DNA of 64,000 nucleotides, taken from Viridibacterium silvisoli (GTDB lineage Bacteria; Pseudomonadota; Gammaproteobacteria; Burkholderiales; Rhodocyclaceae). Location: the NCBI RefSeq assembly GCF_036017035.1, contig NZ_JAYXHS010000001.1, positions 1,860,001 through 1,924,000 on the forward strand, in the 5' to 3' direction. A program made the translations under genes and the position numbers. The notes below the pieces were generated by a model. It was given only the letters and a program-made list of their open reading frames with translations, was not told where the DNA came from and made no database searches. Below, piece after piece: positions 23,932-31,979 of the stretch; the stretch's first letter is position 1, and each line of letters begins with the position of its first letter.

Positions 23932-25782
23932 ATGCTAATTCAAAGATTCTTTGCTCCTGCCAAGGAAGTAAATGATGTTGGACTGCGAGAAATCAACATG
24001 TCTCGCTTAGGTCGATTTGTTGCACTCGCGGGAAAGAATGGGGCAGGAAAATCGCGGCTCTTAGACAAGCTGGAGTTTTATATTCACGCGCGTCGTCAGT
24101 TGCATCCGCAAGTCCCTAGGTTTCGGGAGCAACTTGAGGCTTTACCAAGAGCAATGGCGAACAATCCAGGATCTCCTTATTTCGACAATTGGAAAGTCCA
24201 GGTGGCTGAACACGAGAAAAATCTGGTGTTGGCCACACAGCGAATAATTCCAACTGATACAGAGACGCCGTTTCAAGCGGTACGATTTGTCCCCAAGAGC
24301 TTGCAGATGGACAGTCCTCACCATCAAACAAAAGGCTCCTTGCTGTCTAGCCGAGCGAACGCTAGAAATCCGGGACTCGGTAGCTCAACCCACAGCTTGC
24401 TCTATATCCAACAACTGCAGGATCGTTGGTGGAATGTGACTCACCCCGGATATAGCGGAGCAAACGAGGATCGAGCGTCTGCGATTGAAGACTATGTGAG
24501 CCTTAATACAACGCTTGAACAACTGCTTGGAGTTTCACTCAATAGAGACGCAGATGCTTCTGCCACTATGTTTGGAAAGGCAATCGGAGACGTCGGATTC
24601 TCTGATGGGCAAAGGGTAATTCTGCAGCTTTGCGTGGCGCTTCATGCTCAACGGGCCACGCTCGACAATACAATTTTCCTGCTGGATGAGCCCGAGAATC
24701 ATCTACATCCCTCGGCTGCTGTTGATCTTCTGAAGTCGCTGTACAACGCAACTGGATCCCAGATATGGATTGCGACGCACTCAGTGCCGCTACTTGCCTA
24801 CGTAGCGAGCATTGAACCGATGTCGTTGTGGTTCGTAGAGGATGGGGAAGTGACAAATGCCGGTCGGCACCCGCAGACAGTGCTCACGAGCCTTCTTGGT
24901 AGCGCAGAGGGTATTGCGCAGCTCAATACTTTTACCGGGCTGCCGGCGCAGCTTGCCGCGATCAATTTTGCGACGGAGAGCCTCTTTGCGCCGAAAGTAG
25001 TGAGCGATGGCGTTCATGATCCGCAAGTTGAACAGATTGCCAAAGCAATAGACTCCCTCCGAGTAGGAGAGAGCTTACGTCTATTAGATTTTGGCGCCGG
25101 TAAAGGTAGACTTCTTCAAGGCATCGCTGCTCAATTTGATGATGAAGGCCTAGCCATCTCAGATCGGCTTAGCTATTTCGCCTTTGATTCATACCCACAC
25201 GATCAGGATGTCTGCAAACAAGTCATAAGCACCTATTTTCCTGATGTGGAAGGGCGCTACTCCAACACGCGTGAAGACTTCTTTACCCATAACGAGGATC
25301 AAAGTGTTGATGTCGTCGTAATGTGCAATGTGTTGCACGAGATACCTCCGCGGAATTGGGTGGATCTTTTCTCGCAGCAGTCATTGGTCAAACGAGCCCT
25401 TAAGGAAGACGGCTATATTCTTGTGGTAGAGGACCAACGCATACCTATCGGTGAGAAAGCACACGAGCAAGGGTTCTTGGTTCTAGACACAAGCCATTTA
25501 CGTACCCTGTTTGCTGTATCAAGTGCGGATGTTGAGGCAGGTCTATTTGTTCGTACCACCAGAAGGGATGGTCGCTTGACTGCACATCTGATCGCAAAAT
25601 GCCTGCTGTCAAACTTGAGTGCGGAGACGAGACGAACGGCTGTTGAGCAACTAAAGGCCACTGCGAAACAGAAGATTGTTGAACTGAGAGCGCGCCCAGC
25701 AAATTATTCCAATGGGCAAGAACATGGGTTCTGGACTCAACAGTTTGCCAATGCATCCCTGTTCTTGGACGAGGTAGGTTGA
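23932..25782 (+). CDS. ABC/AAA ATPase fused to class I SAM-dependent methyltransferase
   Basis: This 616-residue fusion is unlike anything around it. N-terminal ATPase: Walker A GKNGAGKS at 34-41, ABC signature-like SDGQ at 224-227, Walker B with catalytic Glu in IFLLDEPENHLHPS at about 248-261, and a switch His283 in IATHS; this is the RecF/SMC/OLD-like (AAA_21) type. From about residue 384 a Rossmann methyltransferase follows: LLDFGAGKGR (motif I), then VVVMCNVLHEIPP. The latter is not a DNA-MTase NPPY motif, so a small-molecule, RNA or protein target is more likely. AGAGAGG precedes the start. Codons are visibly AT-richer than in neighbours, suggesting transfer. The architecture recalls OLD-type defence ATPases with the nuclease replaced by a methyltransferase. 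Function unknown. Confidence 0.85.
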   Translation: MLIQRFFAPAKEVNDVGLREINMSRLGRFVALAGKNGAGKSRLLDKLEFYIHARRQLHPQVPRFREQLEALPRAMANNPGSPYFDNWKVQVAEHEKNLVLATQRIIPTDTETPFQAVRFVPKSLQMDSPHHQTKGSLLSSRANARNPGLGSSTHSLLYIQQLQDRWWNVTHPGYSGANEDRASAIEDYVSLNTTLEQLLGVSLNRDADASATMFGKAIGDVGFSDGQRVILQLCVALHAQRATLDNTIFLLDEPENHLHPSAAVDLLKSLYNATGSQIWIATHSVPLLAYVASIEPMSLWFVEDGEVTNAGRHPQTVLTSLLGSAEGIAQLNTFTGLPAQLAAINFATESLFAPKVVSDGVHDPQVEQIAKAIDSLRVGESLRLLDFGAGKGRLLQGIAAQFDDEGLAISDRLSYFAFDSYPHDQDVCKQVISTYFPDVEGRYSNTREDFFTHNEDQSVDVVVMCNVLHEIPPRNWVDLFSQQSLVKRALKEDGYILVVEDQRIPIGEKAHEQGFLVLDTSHLRTLFAVSSADVEAGLFVRTTRRDGRLTAHLIAKCLLSNLSAETRRTAVEQLKATAKQKIVELRARPANYSNGQEHGFWTQQFANASLFLDEVG

Positions 25783-25787
25783 TGTGA

Positions 25788-27185
25788 CTACATCACAGTG
25801 GCATGTGGATGCCGCGGATGATCCAGCGTATCCGCAATCAATCTTAGCGCCACATCACACTCCTGCAATGTCATCGGTCCGCCCAAACATACCCGAACGG
25901 CATTCGGTGGGTCGGCATCCGTAGAGAAGGCGGCGCTGGCGACGACGCCTACGCCTTGGGTTCGTAGATAGGAGGCGAATTCGACGACGCTCCAGGATTC
26001 TTCGACGGGCAGCCAGAGGTGAAAGCCTTCGGGTTGGGCGAGGTGGCCGCGGCCGGCGAGGTGTTCGTCGGCGAGGGCTTGTCTGGCCAGGCCTTCACTA
26101 CGGATGGCGTTGAGCATGGCGGCGGCGGTGCCGTCCTGCACGGCTTGCGTGGCGATGGCGTTGGTGACGGGTGAGGCCATGACGGTGGTGGCGCGCATGG
26201 CGCCGGCGAGGCGCTGGGCGAGGCGTGCGTTGGGCGCGCTGACGTAGGCGGTGCGCAGGCCAGCGCCGAAGCATTTTGAAAATCCCGAGATGTAGTAGGT
26301 GAGGTCTGGCGCGAGCTGGGCGAGGGTCTTGAGTGATTGGCGCGACAGCATGCCATAGGCATCATCTTCGATGATGGGCACGCTGTGATGCAGGGCGATG
26401 TCGGCGAGGGCTTCGCGGCGCGCGCGCGAGGTCGTGGTGGTGGTCGGGTTGAGCATCGTGGGGTTGATATAGAGCGCCTTGGGATGCAGGTTCTTGCAGG
26501 CGTGTTCGAAGGCGCTGGCGCTGGGGCCGTCTTCGTCGAGCGGCAGGGGTAAAAGTTTCACCCCCAATTGAGCGGCAATGGCCTTGATGCCGGGGTAGGT
26601 GAGCGATTCGACGCAGATGGCTTCGCCGGGGCGCGCGAGTTGCGAGACGAGGGCGGTGAGCACGCTGTGTATGCCGGGGCAGACGAGGACGTTCTCTACC
26701 CGGCTCTCATGCAGCCAGGGGCGCAGCCATTGTGCGGCGACGTCGCGGTCTTCGGCGGTGCCGCCGAAATCCTGGTAGCGCATGAGCTCGTAGAAGTTTC
26801 CTTTGGCTAGAGCGAGCGCCGCGCTTTCGTGCAGGCGCGTGATGAGGGCTGCGTCCTGCGGCTCGGGCGGCAGGTTCATGGTCATCTCGGCACCGCTGCC
26901 GCCACGCAGCGGCATGGATGGCGCCTGGCCACGGATGAAGGTGCCGGAGCCGGCGCGGCTGTCGATGAGGCCGCGCTTGCGCGCTTCGGCATAGCCGCGC
27001 GCGACGGTGGTGTAGTTGAGGTTCAGCGCGGTGGCGAGATCGCGCAGCGTGGGCAGTTGATCGCGCACGGTGAGGCGGCCGGTGCGCACGTCTTCGGCGA
27101 TGAGATCGGCGATGAGCAGGTAGGCGGGCTTGGTGGCCTCTGCGAGTTGCTTGATCCAGTGGGTGGTTTTGGTCATGTGGTTCAT
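25788..27185 (-). CDS. MocR/PdxR-type regulator (GntR wHTH fused to aminotransferase-like domain)
   Basis: This 465-residue regulator has an N-terminal winged helix (DQLPTLRDLATALNLNYTTV with wing DSRAGSGTFIRG) and a fold-type-I aminotransferase domain. PLP-site residues are visible: PTTTTTSRARREALADIALH, IIEDDAYGML with the pyridine-nitrogen Asp, and ISGFSKCFGAGLR with the Schiff-base lysine. MocR proteins use PLP or amino compounds as effectors and activate a divergent operon. It is divergent from the Nit1C cluster and probably controls it. It is convergent with the ATPase-methyltransferase gene, only five bases apart. Confidence 0.93.
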   Translation of the reverse strand: MNHMTKTTHWIKQLAEATKPAYLLIADLIAEDVRTGRLTVRDQLPTLRDLATALNLNYTTVARGYAEARKRGLIDSRAGSGTFIRGQAPSMPLRGGSGAEMTMNLPPEPQDAALITRLHESAALALAKGNFYELMRYQDFGGTAEDRDVAAQWLRPWLHESRVENVLVCPGIHSVLTALVSQLARPGEAICVESLTYPGIKAIAAQLGVKLLPLPLDEDGPSASAFEHACKNLHPKALYINPTMLNPTTTTTSRARREALADIALHHSVPIIEDDAYGMLSRQSLKTLAQLAPDLTYYISGFSKCFGAGLRTAYVSAPNARLAQRLAGAMRATTVMASPVTNAIATQAVQDGTAAAMLNAIRSEGLARQALADEHLAGRGHLAQPEGFHLWLPVEESWSVVEFASYLRTQGVGVVASAAFSTDADPPNAVRVCLGGPMTLQECDVALRLIADTLDHPRHPHATVM

Positions 27186-27222
27186 TCGTGCGTGACATGA
27201 TTGCTAGCGCGTTCGGGTTCTT

Positions 27223-27346
27223 GCTCCCCTCTCCCGCTTGCGGGAGAGGGGTTGGGGGAGAGGGCTCGCGAATCGGGGCATTGCTGCGAGCCGTGTTGAT
27301 CCACCAGCCCTCTCTCCCGGCCTCTCTCCCATAAATGTGAGAGAGG
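27223..27346. repeat. Inverted repeat, family B copy 1 (mocR-nitB gap)
   Basis: Several hairpins of the CCCTCTCCCGC...GCGGGAGAGGG type lie in tandem, separated by about 50 bases. It is the first of three such blocks (also 31994 and 57321). It lies between mocR and the phased TTGATTGCAT repeats. Confidence 0.8.
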
Positions 27347-27359
27347 TGACTGGTTTGAC

Positions 27360-27391
27360 TTGATTGCATGAAATCACGTGCTTGATTGCAT
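27360..27391. promoter_or_regulatory. Candidate MocR operator, cluster 1 (two repeats, 22 bp apart)
   Basis: TTGATTGCAT occurs at 27360-27369 and 27382-27391, exactly 22 bases apart (two helical turns), about 170 bases upstream of mocR. It is identical in sequence to the first repeat of cluster 2. MocR-type regulators bind direct repeats on one face of the helix, which fits. Confidence 0.65.
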
Positions 27392-27550
27392 TGCAAGTCG
27401 GTTTCTGCACGCTTTTGCGCACCGCAATCGAGCGGAGCTGCACGGCCGCAGTGCATTGAAATCATTGGGCCTGCCGCTTGATGCCGATCAATTTCCATTC
27501 CCGGAGAGGTGCCAAAAAACTTTCTGGCAGGAACCGGTTTTTCCTTGGTG

Positions 27551-27593
27551 TTGATTGCATATTGATCGCATGTTACCGCCGACTTGATGGCAT
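27551..27593. promoter_or_regulatory. Candidate MocR operator, cluster 2 (three repeats, 11 and 22 bp apart)
   Basis: TTGATTGCAT (27551), TTGATCGCAT (27562) and TTGATGGCAT (27584) are spaced 11 and 22 bases, so all face one side of the helix. The cluster ends 63 bases before nitB, where an activator would be expected. Confidence 0.68.
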
Positions 27594-27656
27594 GGATGCT
27601 GCTCAAGGGAGATGTCGCTACGACGCACATCAACCAGTCAAAACAGGAGAAGCAAC

Positions 27657-28139
27657 ATGCCCGCAGTCAGCAAACCGGCCCATCAGAAAGGTGATTTCTT
27701 CGTCAATTACGAGGAGAAGGTATTCGAAGACGTGAAGGCCGATCCGGGTGAGAAGGCGCTGGTGACCTTTCACACGGTGGCCTTCGAGGGCTCGATCGGT
27801 TTCGTCAATCTGCTGCAGGCGACGCGTCTGCAACGCAAGGGTTTCGAGACCTCGATCCTGCTGTACGGCCCCGGCGTCACGCTCGGCGTTCAGCGCGGTT
27901 TTCCGACGCTGGGCGACGAGGCCTTTCCGGGTCATCTGAACTTCAACAAGCAGATCACGAAGTTCATGGAAGAGGGCGGCAAGGTCTATGCGTGCCGCTT
28001 TGCGCTGCAGGCACTCTACGGTCACGGCGAGCCATCGCTGATCGAAGGCATCAAGCCGATCAGCCCGCTGGATGTGCTCGACATCGTGTTGCTCCATCGC
28101 AAGAACAACGCGTTCATCCTCGACACCTGGACGCTGTGA
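27657..28139 (+). CDS. nitB: Nit1C cluster protein NitB (MSMEG_0572/Sll0783 family)
   Basis: This 160-residue protein of the MSMEG_0572/Sll0783 family opens Nit1C clusters and has no established biochemical role; members are induced by nitrogen starvation in cyanobacteria. Recognised stretches are FHTVAFEGSIGFVNLLQATR, LQRKGFETSILLYGPGVTLG and RGFPTLGDEAFPGHLNFNKQ. The fold is DsrE/alpha-beta-like by appearance. Start ATG 27657 follows AGGAGA by six bases. One base separates its stop from the nitrilase start. Names nitB-nitH follow Pseudomonas pseudoalcaligenes CECT5344 usage as I recall it. Confidence 0.92.
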   Translation: MPAVSKPAHQKGDFFVNYEEKVFEDVKADPGEKALVTFHTVAFEGSIGFVNLLQATRLQRKGFETSILLYGPGVTLGVQRGFPTLGDEAFPGHLNFNKQITKFMEEGGKVYACRFALQALYGHGEPSLIEGIKPISPLDVLDIVLLHRKNNAFILDTWTL

Positions 28140-28140
28140 G

Positions 28141-29199
28141 ATGACGTCCGCATCGAACCGGGTCGTGCGCGCTGCGGCGATCCAGATCACGCCGGTCTTC
28201 GACAGGCCGGACGGCACCTTGAACAAGGTGTGCGAGGCCATCGACGCGGCGGCGGCGCAGGGCGCGCAGATCGTCGTGTTCCCCGAGACCTTCGTGCCGT
28301 ACTACCCGTACTTCTCCTTCGTCAAACCGGCGATGGCGATGGGCGCCGACCACATGAAGCTCTACGAGCAGGCGGTGGTGGTGCCCGGGCCCGTGACGGT
28401 GGCGGTGGCGGAGCGGGCCAAGGCGCGCGGCGTGGTAGTGGTGCTCGGCGTGAACGAGCGCGACCACGGCAGCCTGTACAACACGCAACTCGTCTTCGAT
28501 GCGGATGGCATGCTGAAGCTGAAGCGCCGCAAGATCACGCCGACGTACCACGAGCGCATGGTGTGGGGGCAAGGCGATGCGAGCGGGCTGAAAGTGGTCG
28601 ACACGGCCGTCGGCAAGGTCGGTGCGCTGGCCTGCTGGGAGCACTACAACCCGCTGGCGCGCTATGCGCTGATGACGCAGCACGAGGAGATCCACTGCAG
28701 CCAGTTTCCCGGCTCGATGGTGGGGCAGATCTTCTCGGACCAGATCGATGCGGCGATCCGCCACCACGCGGCCGAGTCCGGCTGCTTCGTGGTGAATGCG
28801 ACGGGCTGGCTGACGGATGAGCAGATCACCGCGATCACGCCCGACACCAGCCTGCAGCGCGCGCTGCGCGGCGGCTGCAACACCGCCATCGTGTCGCCGG
28901 AGGGCGTGCACCTCGCGCCACCGCTGCGCGAAGGCGAGGGCATGGTCATCGCCGACATGGACATGAGCCTCATCACCAAACGCAAACGCATGATGGATTC
29001 GGTCGGCCACTACGCGCGACCGGAGTTGTTGAGCCTGCGCATCAACGATGCGGCCGGCGAGTACGTGACACCAATGCATACAGCAGCACAGGAGCAAGGC
29101 CATGAAGACAGCAGAGATCTCTTTGGACACACCGGCGATCAGCACGGCGGCACGTCAGTTGATGACGGAGTTGCAGTCTTACGGGTTGCGGCTGGATAG
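28141..29199 (+). CDS. nitC: Nit1-type nitrilase
   Basis: This 352-residue carbon-nitrogen hydrolase has the Glu-Lys-Cys triad: Glu49 in VFPETFVPYYPYF, Lys131 in RRKITPTYHER and Cys165 in GALACWEHYNPL. Nitrilases hydrolyse nitriles to acids and ammonia; Nit1C enzymes are required for growth on cyanide in some pseudomonads, probably acting on a cyanide-derived nitrile. Its frame continues 98 bases into the radical SAM gene, giving a non-conserved Gly/His/Asp-rich tail; the last about 30 residues probably are not catalytic. It is tightly coupled to nitB (one base). Confidence 0.95.
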   Translation: MTSASNRVVRAAAIQITPVFDRPDGTLNKVCEAIDAAAAQGAQIVVFPETFVPYYPYFSFVKPAMAMGADHMKLYEQAVVVPGPVTVAVAERAKARGVVVVLGVNERDHGSLYNTQLVFDADGMLKLKRRKITPTYHERMVWGQGDASGLKVVDTAVGKVGALACWEHYNPLARYALMTQHEEIHCSQFPGSMVGQIFSDQIDAAIRHHAAESGCFVVNATGWLTDEQITAITPDTSLQRALRGGCNTAIVSPEGVHLAPPLREGEGMVIADMDMSLITKRKRMMDSVGHYARPELLSLRINDAAGEYVTPMHTAAQEQGHEDSRDLFGHTGDQHGGTSVDDGVAVLRVAAG

Positions 29200-30232
29200 C
29201 ATCGACACCGGCGCGTCGAGCCGGCGCGGCGGCGCTGGGCCATCCGATCACAAGGCAGTGACGGTGGATGGCCACACCATCATGGTGCCGGTGCATACAT
29301 CGACCGCTTCGCACTCCCCATTCGTGGCGAGCGCGCCGGATGCGCAGGGGCGCATCTCCCTCAAGCGCGCCACCATCCCGATTGCGAACATCAGCTTCCC
29401 GAAGGCGCCGCGCTTCTACAAGCTGCAGACGCTCGACGGTGTGCCCTATTCGCATATCGCTACGCTGCACAGCTCCGACGTGCTGGCAACGACAGTGCTG
29501 CAGAACTGCATCCGCTACGACAAGCGCGACTCAGCCTGCCAGTTCTGCGCCATCGGCCAGTCGCTCGCTGCGGGCCGCACCATCGCGCACAAGACGCCGG
29601 AACAACTCGCCGAGGTGGCACGCGCCGCCGTGCTGCTCGACGGCGTGAAGCACATGGTGCTCACCACCGGCACGCCACCGACACCGGACCGTGGCGCGAA
29701 GATTCTCTGCGATAGCGCCTTCGCCATTCGTGCGGCTGTCGACCTGCCCATCCAGGGCCAGTGCGAACCGCCGAATGATGACAAATGGTTCGCCCGAATG
29801 AAGGCCGCCGGCATCGACACGCTGGGCATGCACCTCGAAGCGGTCACGCCCGAAGTGCGCGCCCGCATCATGCCGGGCAAGGCGACGGTGTCGCTCGCGC
29901 GCTACATGCGCGCTTTCGAAGTAGCTGTTGGCGTGTTCGGTCGCGGCCAGGTGAGCACCTACATCCTCGCCGGTCTTGGCGACACGCGCGAAGCGATTCT
30001 CGAGATGTGCGAGAAACTGATTGCGATTGGCGTGTATCCGTTTGTGGTGCCCTTCGTGCCTATCAGCGGCACGCCGCTGGAGAACCACCCTGCGCCGACG
30101 CCGAAGTTCATGAGGTCGGTGCTGGAGCCGCTCGGGAAGATGGTGAGTGGGGCGGGGTTGCGCGCGGCGGACATCAAAGCGGGTTGCGGGAAGTGTGGGG
30201 CTTGTTCTTCGCAGTCGACTTACGAGGCTTGA
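29102..30232 (+). CDS. nitD: Radical SAM protein, MSMEG_0568 family
   Basis: This 376-residue radical SAM protein is specific to Nit1C clusters. The presumed iron-sulfur cysteines Cys136, Cys146 and Cys149 form CX9CX2C (CIRYDKRDSACQFC), wider than the usual CX3CX2C. A second cysteine set CGKCGAC at 362-368 could hold an auxiliary cluster. The barrel includes VLTTGTPPTPDRGAKILC and CEPPNDDKWFARMKAAGIDT, biotin-synthase/lipoyl-synthase-like. The reaction is unknown; it may modify or make the compound acted on by the nitrilase. Its start ATG 29102 lies inside the nitrilase frame. Confidence 0.93.
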   Translation: MKTAEISLDTPAISTAARQLMTELQSYGLRLDSIDTGASSRRGGAGPSDHKAVTVDGHTIMVPVHTSTASHSPFVASAPDAQGRISLKRATIPIANISFPKAPRFYKLQTLDGVPYSHIATLHSSDVLATTVLQNCIRYDKRDSACQFCAIGQSLAAGRTIAHKTPEQLAEVARAAVLLDGVKHMVLTTGTPPTPDRGAKILCDSAFAIRAAVDLPIQGQCEPPNDDKWFARMKAAGIDTLGMHLEAVTPEVRARIMPGKATVSLARYMRAFEVAVGVFGRGQVSTYILAGLGDTREAILEMCEKLIAIGVYPFVVPFVPISGTPLENHPAPTPKFMRSVLEPLGKMVSGAGLRAADIKAGCGKCGACSSQSTYEA

Positions 30233-30263
30233 GGCGAACCTCATGAGAAACAATCAAACCATC

Positions 30264-30341
30264 GTCATCCCGGCGAAGGCCGGGATCCAGCCGCCGTGCT
30301 GCAACGAAAAGTCTCTGGATCCCGGCCTTCGCCGGGATGAC
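30264..30341. repeat. Inverted repeat, family A copy 2 (inside Nit1C operon)
   Basis: Arms GTCATCCCGGCGAAGGCCGG and inverse (about 30317-30341) bracket a short spacer between nitD and nitE. The right arm ends eight bases before the nitE ribosome binding site. It could affect relative expression of the two halves of the operon. Confidence 0.88.
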
Positions 30342-30360
30342 GAGGCATGGGAGGTTTGTC

Positions 30361-30990
30361 ATGCTGACTGAGAACATCGAGCCCCTTGAACGCGACACAC
30401 TTTACGACGCACCCACTCAAGCCCTCCTCGACGAATTCTGCGACTCACGCCACGACGTATTCACCCCCTGCGAATTCCGCATCAAGTGGGTGACGCAGGA
30501 CTGGGAAGCGCGCGAGGCGCACGCACTGCGCCGCGCGGTCTTCTGCGTCGAGCAGGGCATCTTCCTCGGTGATGACCGCGATGCCATCGACGAGCGCGCG
30601 CAACTGCTCGTCGCCATGCTGTGCGTGGCCGGCATTCCCGATCAGGTCGTCGGCACCGTGCGCATCCATCGCGAGGAAGAAGATGGCCTGCCGAACCTCT
30701 GGTACGGCTCGCGCCTTGCCGTGCATGCGGCCTTCCGCAATCACGGCAAGCTCGGCGCAACGCTGATCCGCCTCGCCGTCACCAGCGCGCATGCACAGGG
30801 CTGCAAGACTTTCCGCGCGCATGTGCAAAGCCAGAACGTGCCGCTGTTCCGCCGCCTGCACTGGAACGTGATGCACCAGGAGACGCTGCTCGGCCGCTCC
30901 CATCACGCCATGCAGGCGGACCTCGATCATTACCCGCCGTGTTACGACCCGGTGAGTGGCTTCGTCACGCAATCGCGAGCCGCACGATGA
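30361..30990 (+). CDS. nitE: Nit1C N-acetyltransferase (MSMEG_0567/Sll0786 family)
   Basis: This 209-residue GNAT protein reads IKWVTQDWEAREAHALRRAV, FCVEQGIFLGDDRDAIDE, VVGTVRIHREEEDGLPNLWY and SRLAVHAAFRNHGKLGATLI, the last being the acetyl-CoA pyrophosphate-binding region (RNHGKLG). ATG 30361 with GGAGG six bases upstream is preferred over a frame start at 30337 that lies inside the repeat. Its stop overlaps the AIR-synthase-like start as ATGA. The acyl acceptor is unknown. Confidence 0.92.
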   Translation: MLTENIEPLERDTLYDAPTQALLDEFCDSRHDVFTPCEFRIKWVTQDWEAREAHALRRAVFCVEQGIFLGDDRDAIDERAQLLVAMLCVAGIPDQVVGTVRIHREEEDGLPNLWYGSRLAVHAAFRNHGKLGATLIRLAVTSAHAQGCKTFRAHVQSQNVPLFRRLHWNVMHQETLLGRSHHAMQADLDHYPPCYDPVSGFVTQSRAAR

Positions 30991-31979
30991 GCCTGAAAGC
31001 CATCACCACTGCACTGCGTGAGAGCCGCGGTTTCGCGCACAAACGCGATATCAGCGACGTGGTCGGTGCGCTGTCTGCGTCGCTGCCCGGCGGCTTCAAT
31101 GACATGTCGCAAGCCGTCGCCGTGGGTGACGACTGCGCTGCGATTCCCGATGGCGACGGCTACCTGTTGTTTGCCATTGAAGGCATGACGGAAGACTTCA
31201 TCGCGAAGATGCCTTGGTTCGCTGGCTACAGCGGTGTGATGGTGAACATCAGCGATATCGCCGCGATGGGTGGGCGGCCGATTGCCGTCGTCGATGCGCT
31301 GTGGAGCAAGGGCATGCATCCGGCGGACGAAGTGATCAAGGGCATGGCTGCCGCTTCTGCCGCCTATGGCGTGCCCATCGTCGGCGGGCACAGCAACAAC
31401 CGCAGTGAGCGTGGACAACTCGCCGTCGCGATTCTTGGCCGCGCGAAGAAGTTGCTCACCAGTTTCAACGCGCGGCCCGGCGACAAGCTGATGATGGCGA
31501 TCGATCTGCGCGGCCAGTTCGAAGAGCCCTATCCCTGGTGGAACGCGTCGTCACGCACTGATGGTGCTCGCCTGCGTGGCGATCTGGAGTTGCTGCCCAT
31601 GCTCGCCGAGAACGGGCTGTGCGATGCGGCGAAGGACATCAGCATGGCTGGTGCGGTTGGCACGGCGATGATGTTGCTGGAGTGTTCGGGTGTGGGCGCA
31701 GTGATAGACTTCGATGCGATCCCGCGACCTGAGGGTGTGGATCTGCAGCGCTGGCTGACTGCGTTTCCGAGTTTTGGATTTGTGTTGAGTGTGCGGCCTG
31801 AGAATGTAGGTGCGGTGCAGGAGTTGTTTGCTGCGCGGAATATCGCTTGTGCGTGCGTGGGTGATGTGAAGGCGGGTTCGCAGGTGGTGTTGCAGCAGGG
31901 TAATGAGACAGAAGTGCTTTGGGATTTTTCTCAGGATGCTTTCATCACGCCGAGTGTGCGGGAGATGAAAAGTGTCTAG
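30987..31979 (+). CDS. nitF: AIR synthase-like protein (MSMEG_0569/Sll0787 family)
   Basis: This 330-residue protein of the PurM/SelD/ThiL (AIR synthase) superfamily has VAVGDDCAAIPDGDGYLLFA, MVNISDIAAMGGRPIAVVDA with the metal/ATP-binding DIAAMGG core, and GVPIVGGHSNNRSERGQLAV. Superfamily members phosphorylate or activate acyl/amide substrates with ATP. In Nit1C the substrate is not known, but joint presence with GNAT, radical SAM and nitrilase suggests a small-molecule pathway. Start overlaps nitE by four bases. Confidence 0.92.
   Translation: MSLKAITTALRESRGFAHKRDISDVVGALSASLPGGFNDMSQAVAVGDDCAAIPDGDGYLLFAIEGMTEDFIAKMPWFAGYSGVMVNISDIAAMGGRPIAVVDALWSKGMHPADEVIKGMAAASAAYGVPIVGGHSNNRSERGQLAVAILGRAKKLLTSFNARPGDKLMMAIDLRGQFEEPYPWWNASSRTDGARLRGDLELLPMLAENGLCDAAKDISMAGAVGTAMMLLECSGVGAVIDFDAIPRPEGVDLQRWLTAFPSFGFVLSVRPENVGAVQELFAARNIACACVGDVKAGSQVVLQQGNETEVLWDFSQDAFITPSVREMKSV

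Noticed and set aside
23932..25782. DNA restriction-modification methyltransferase
   Set aside because: No NPPY/DPPY or PC motif; motif IV region reads CNVLHEIPP, and no restriction endonuclease gene is adjacent.
25781..25794. GATGTGACTACATC as a terminator between convergent genes
   Set aside because: Stem is only five base pairs with no T-run; too weak to annotate.
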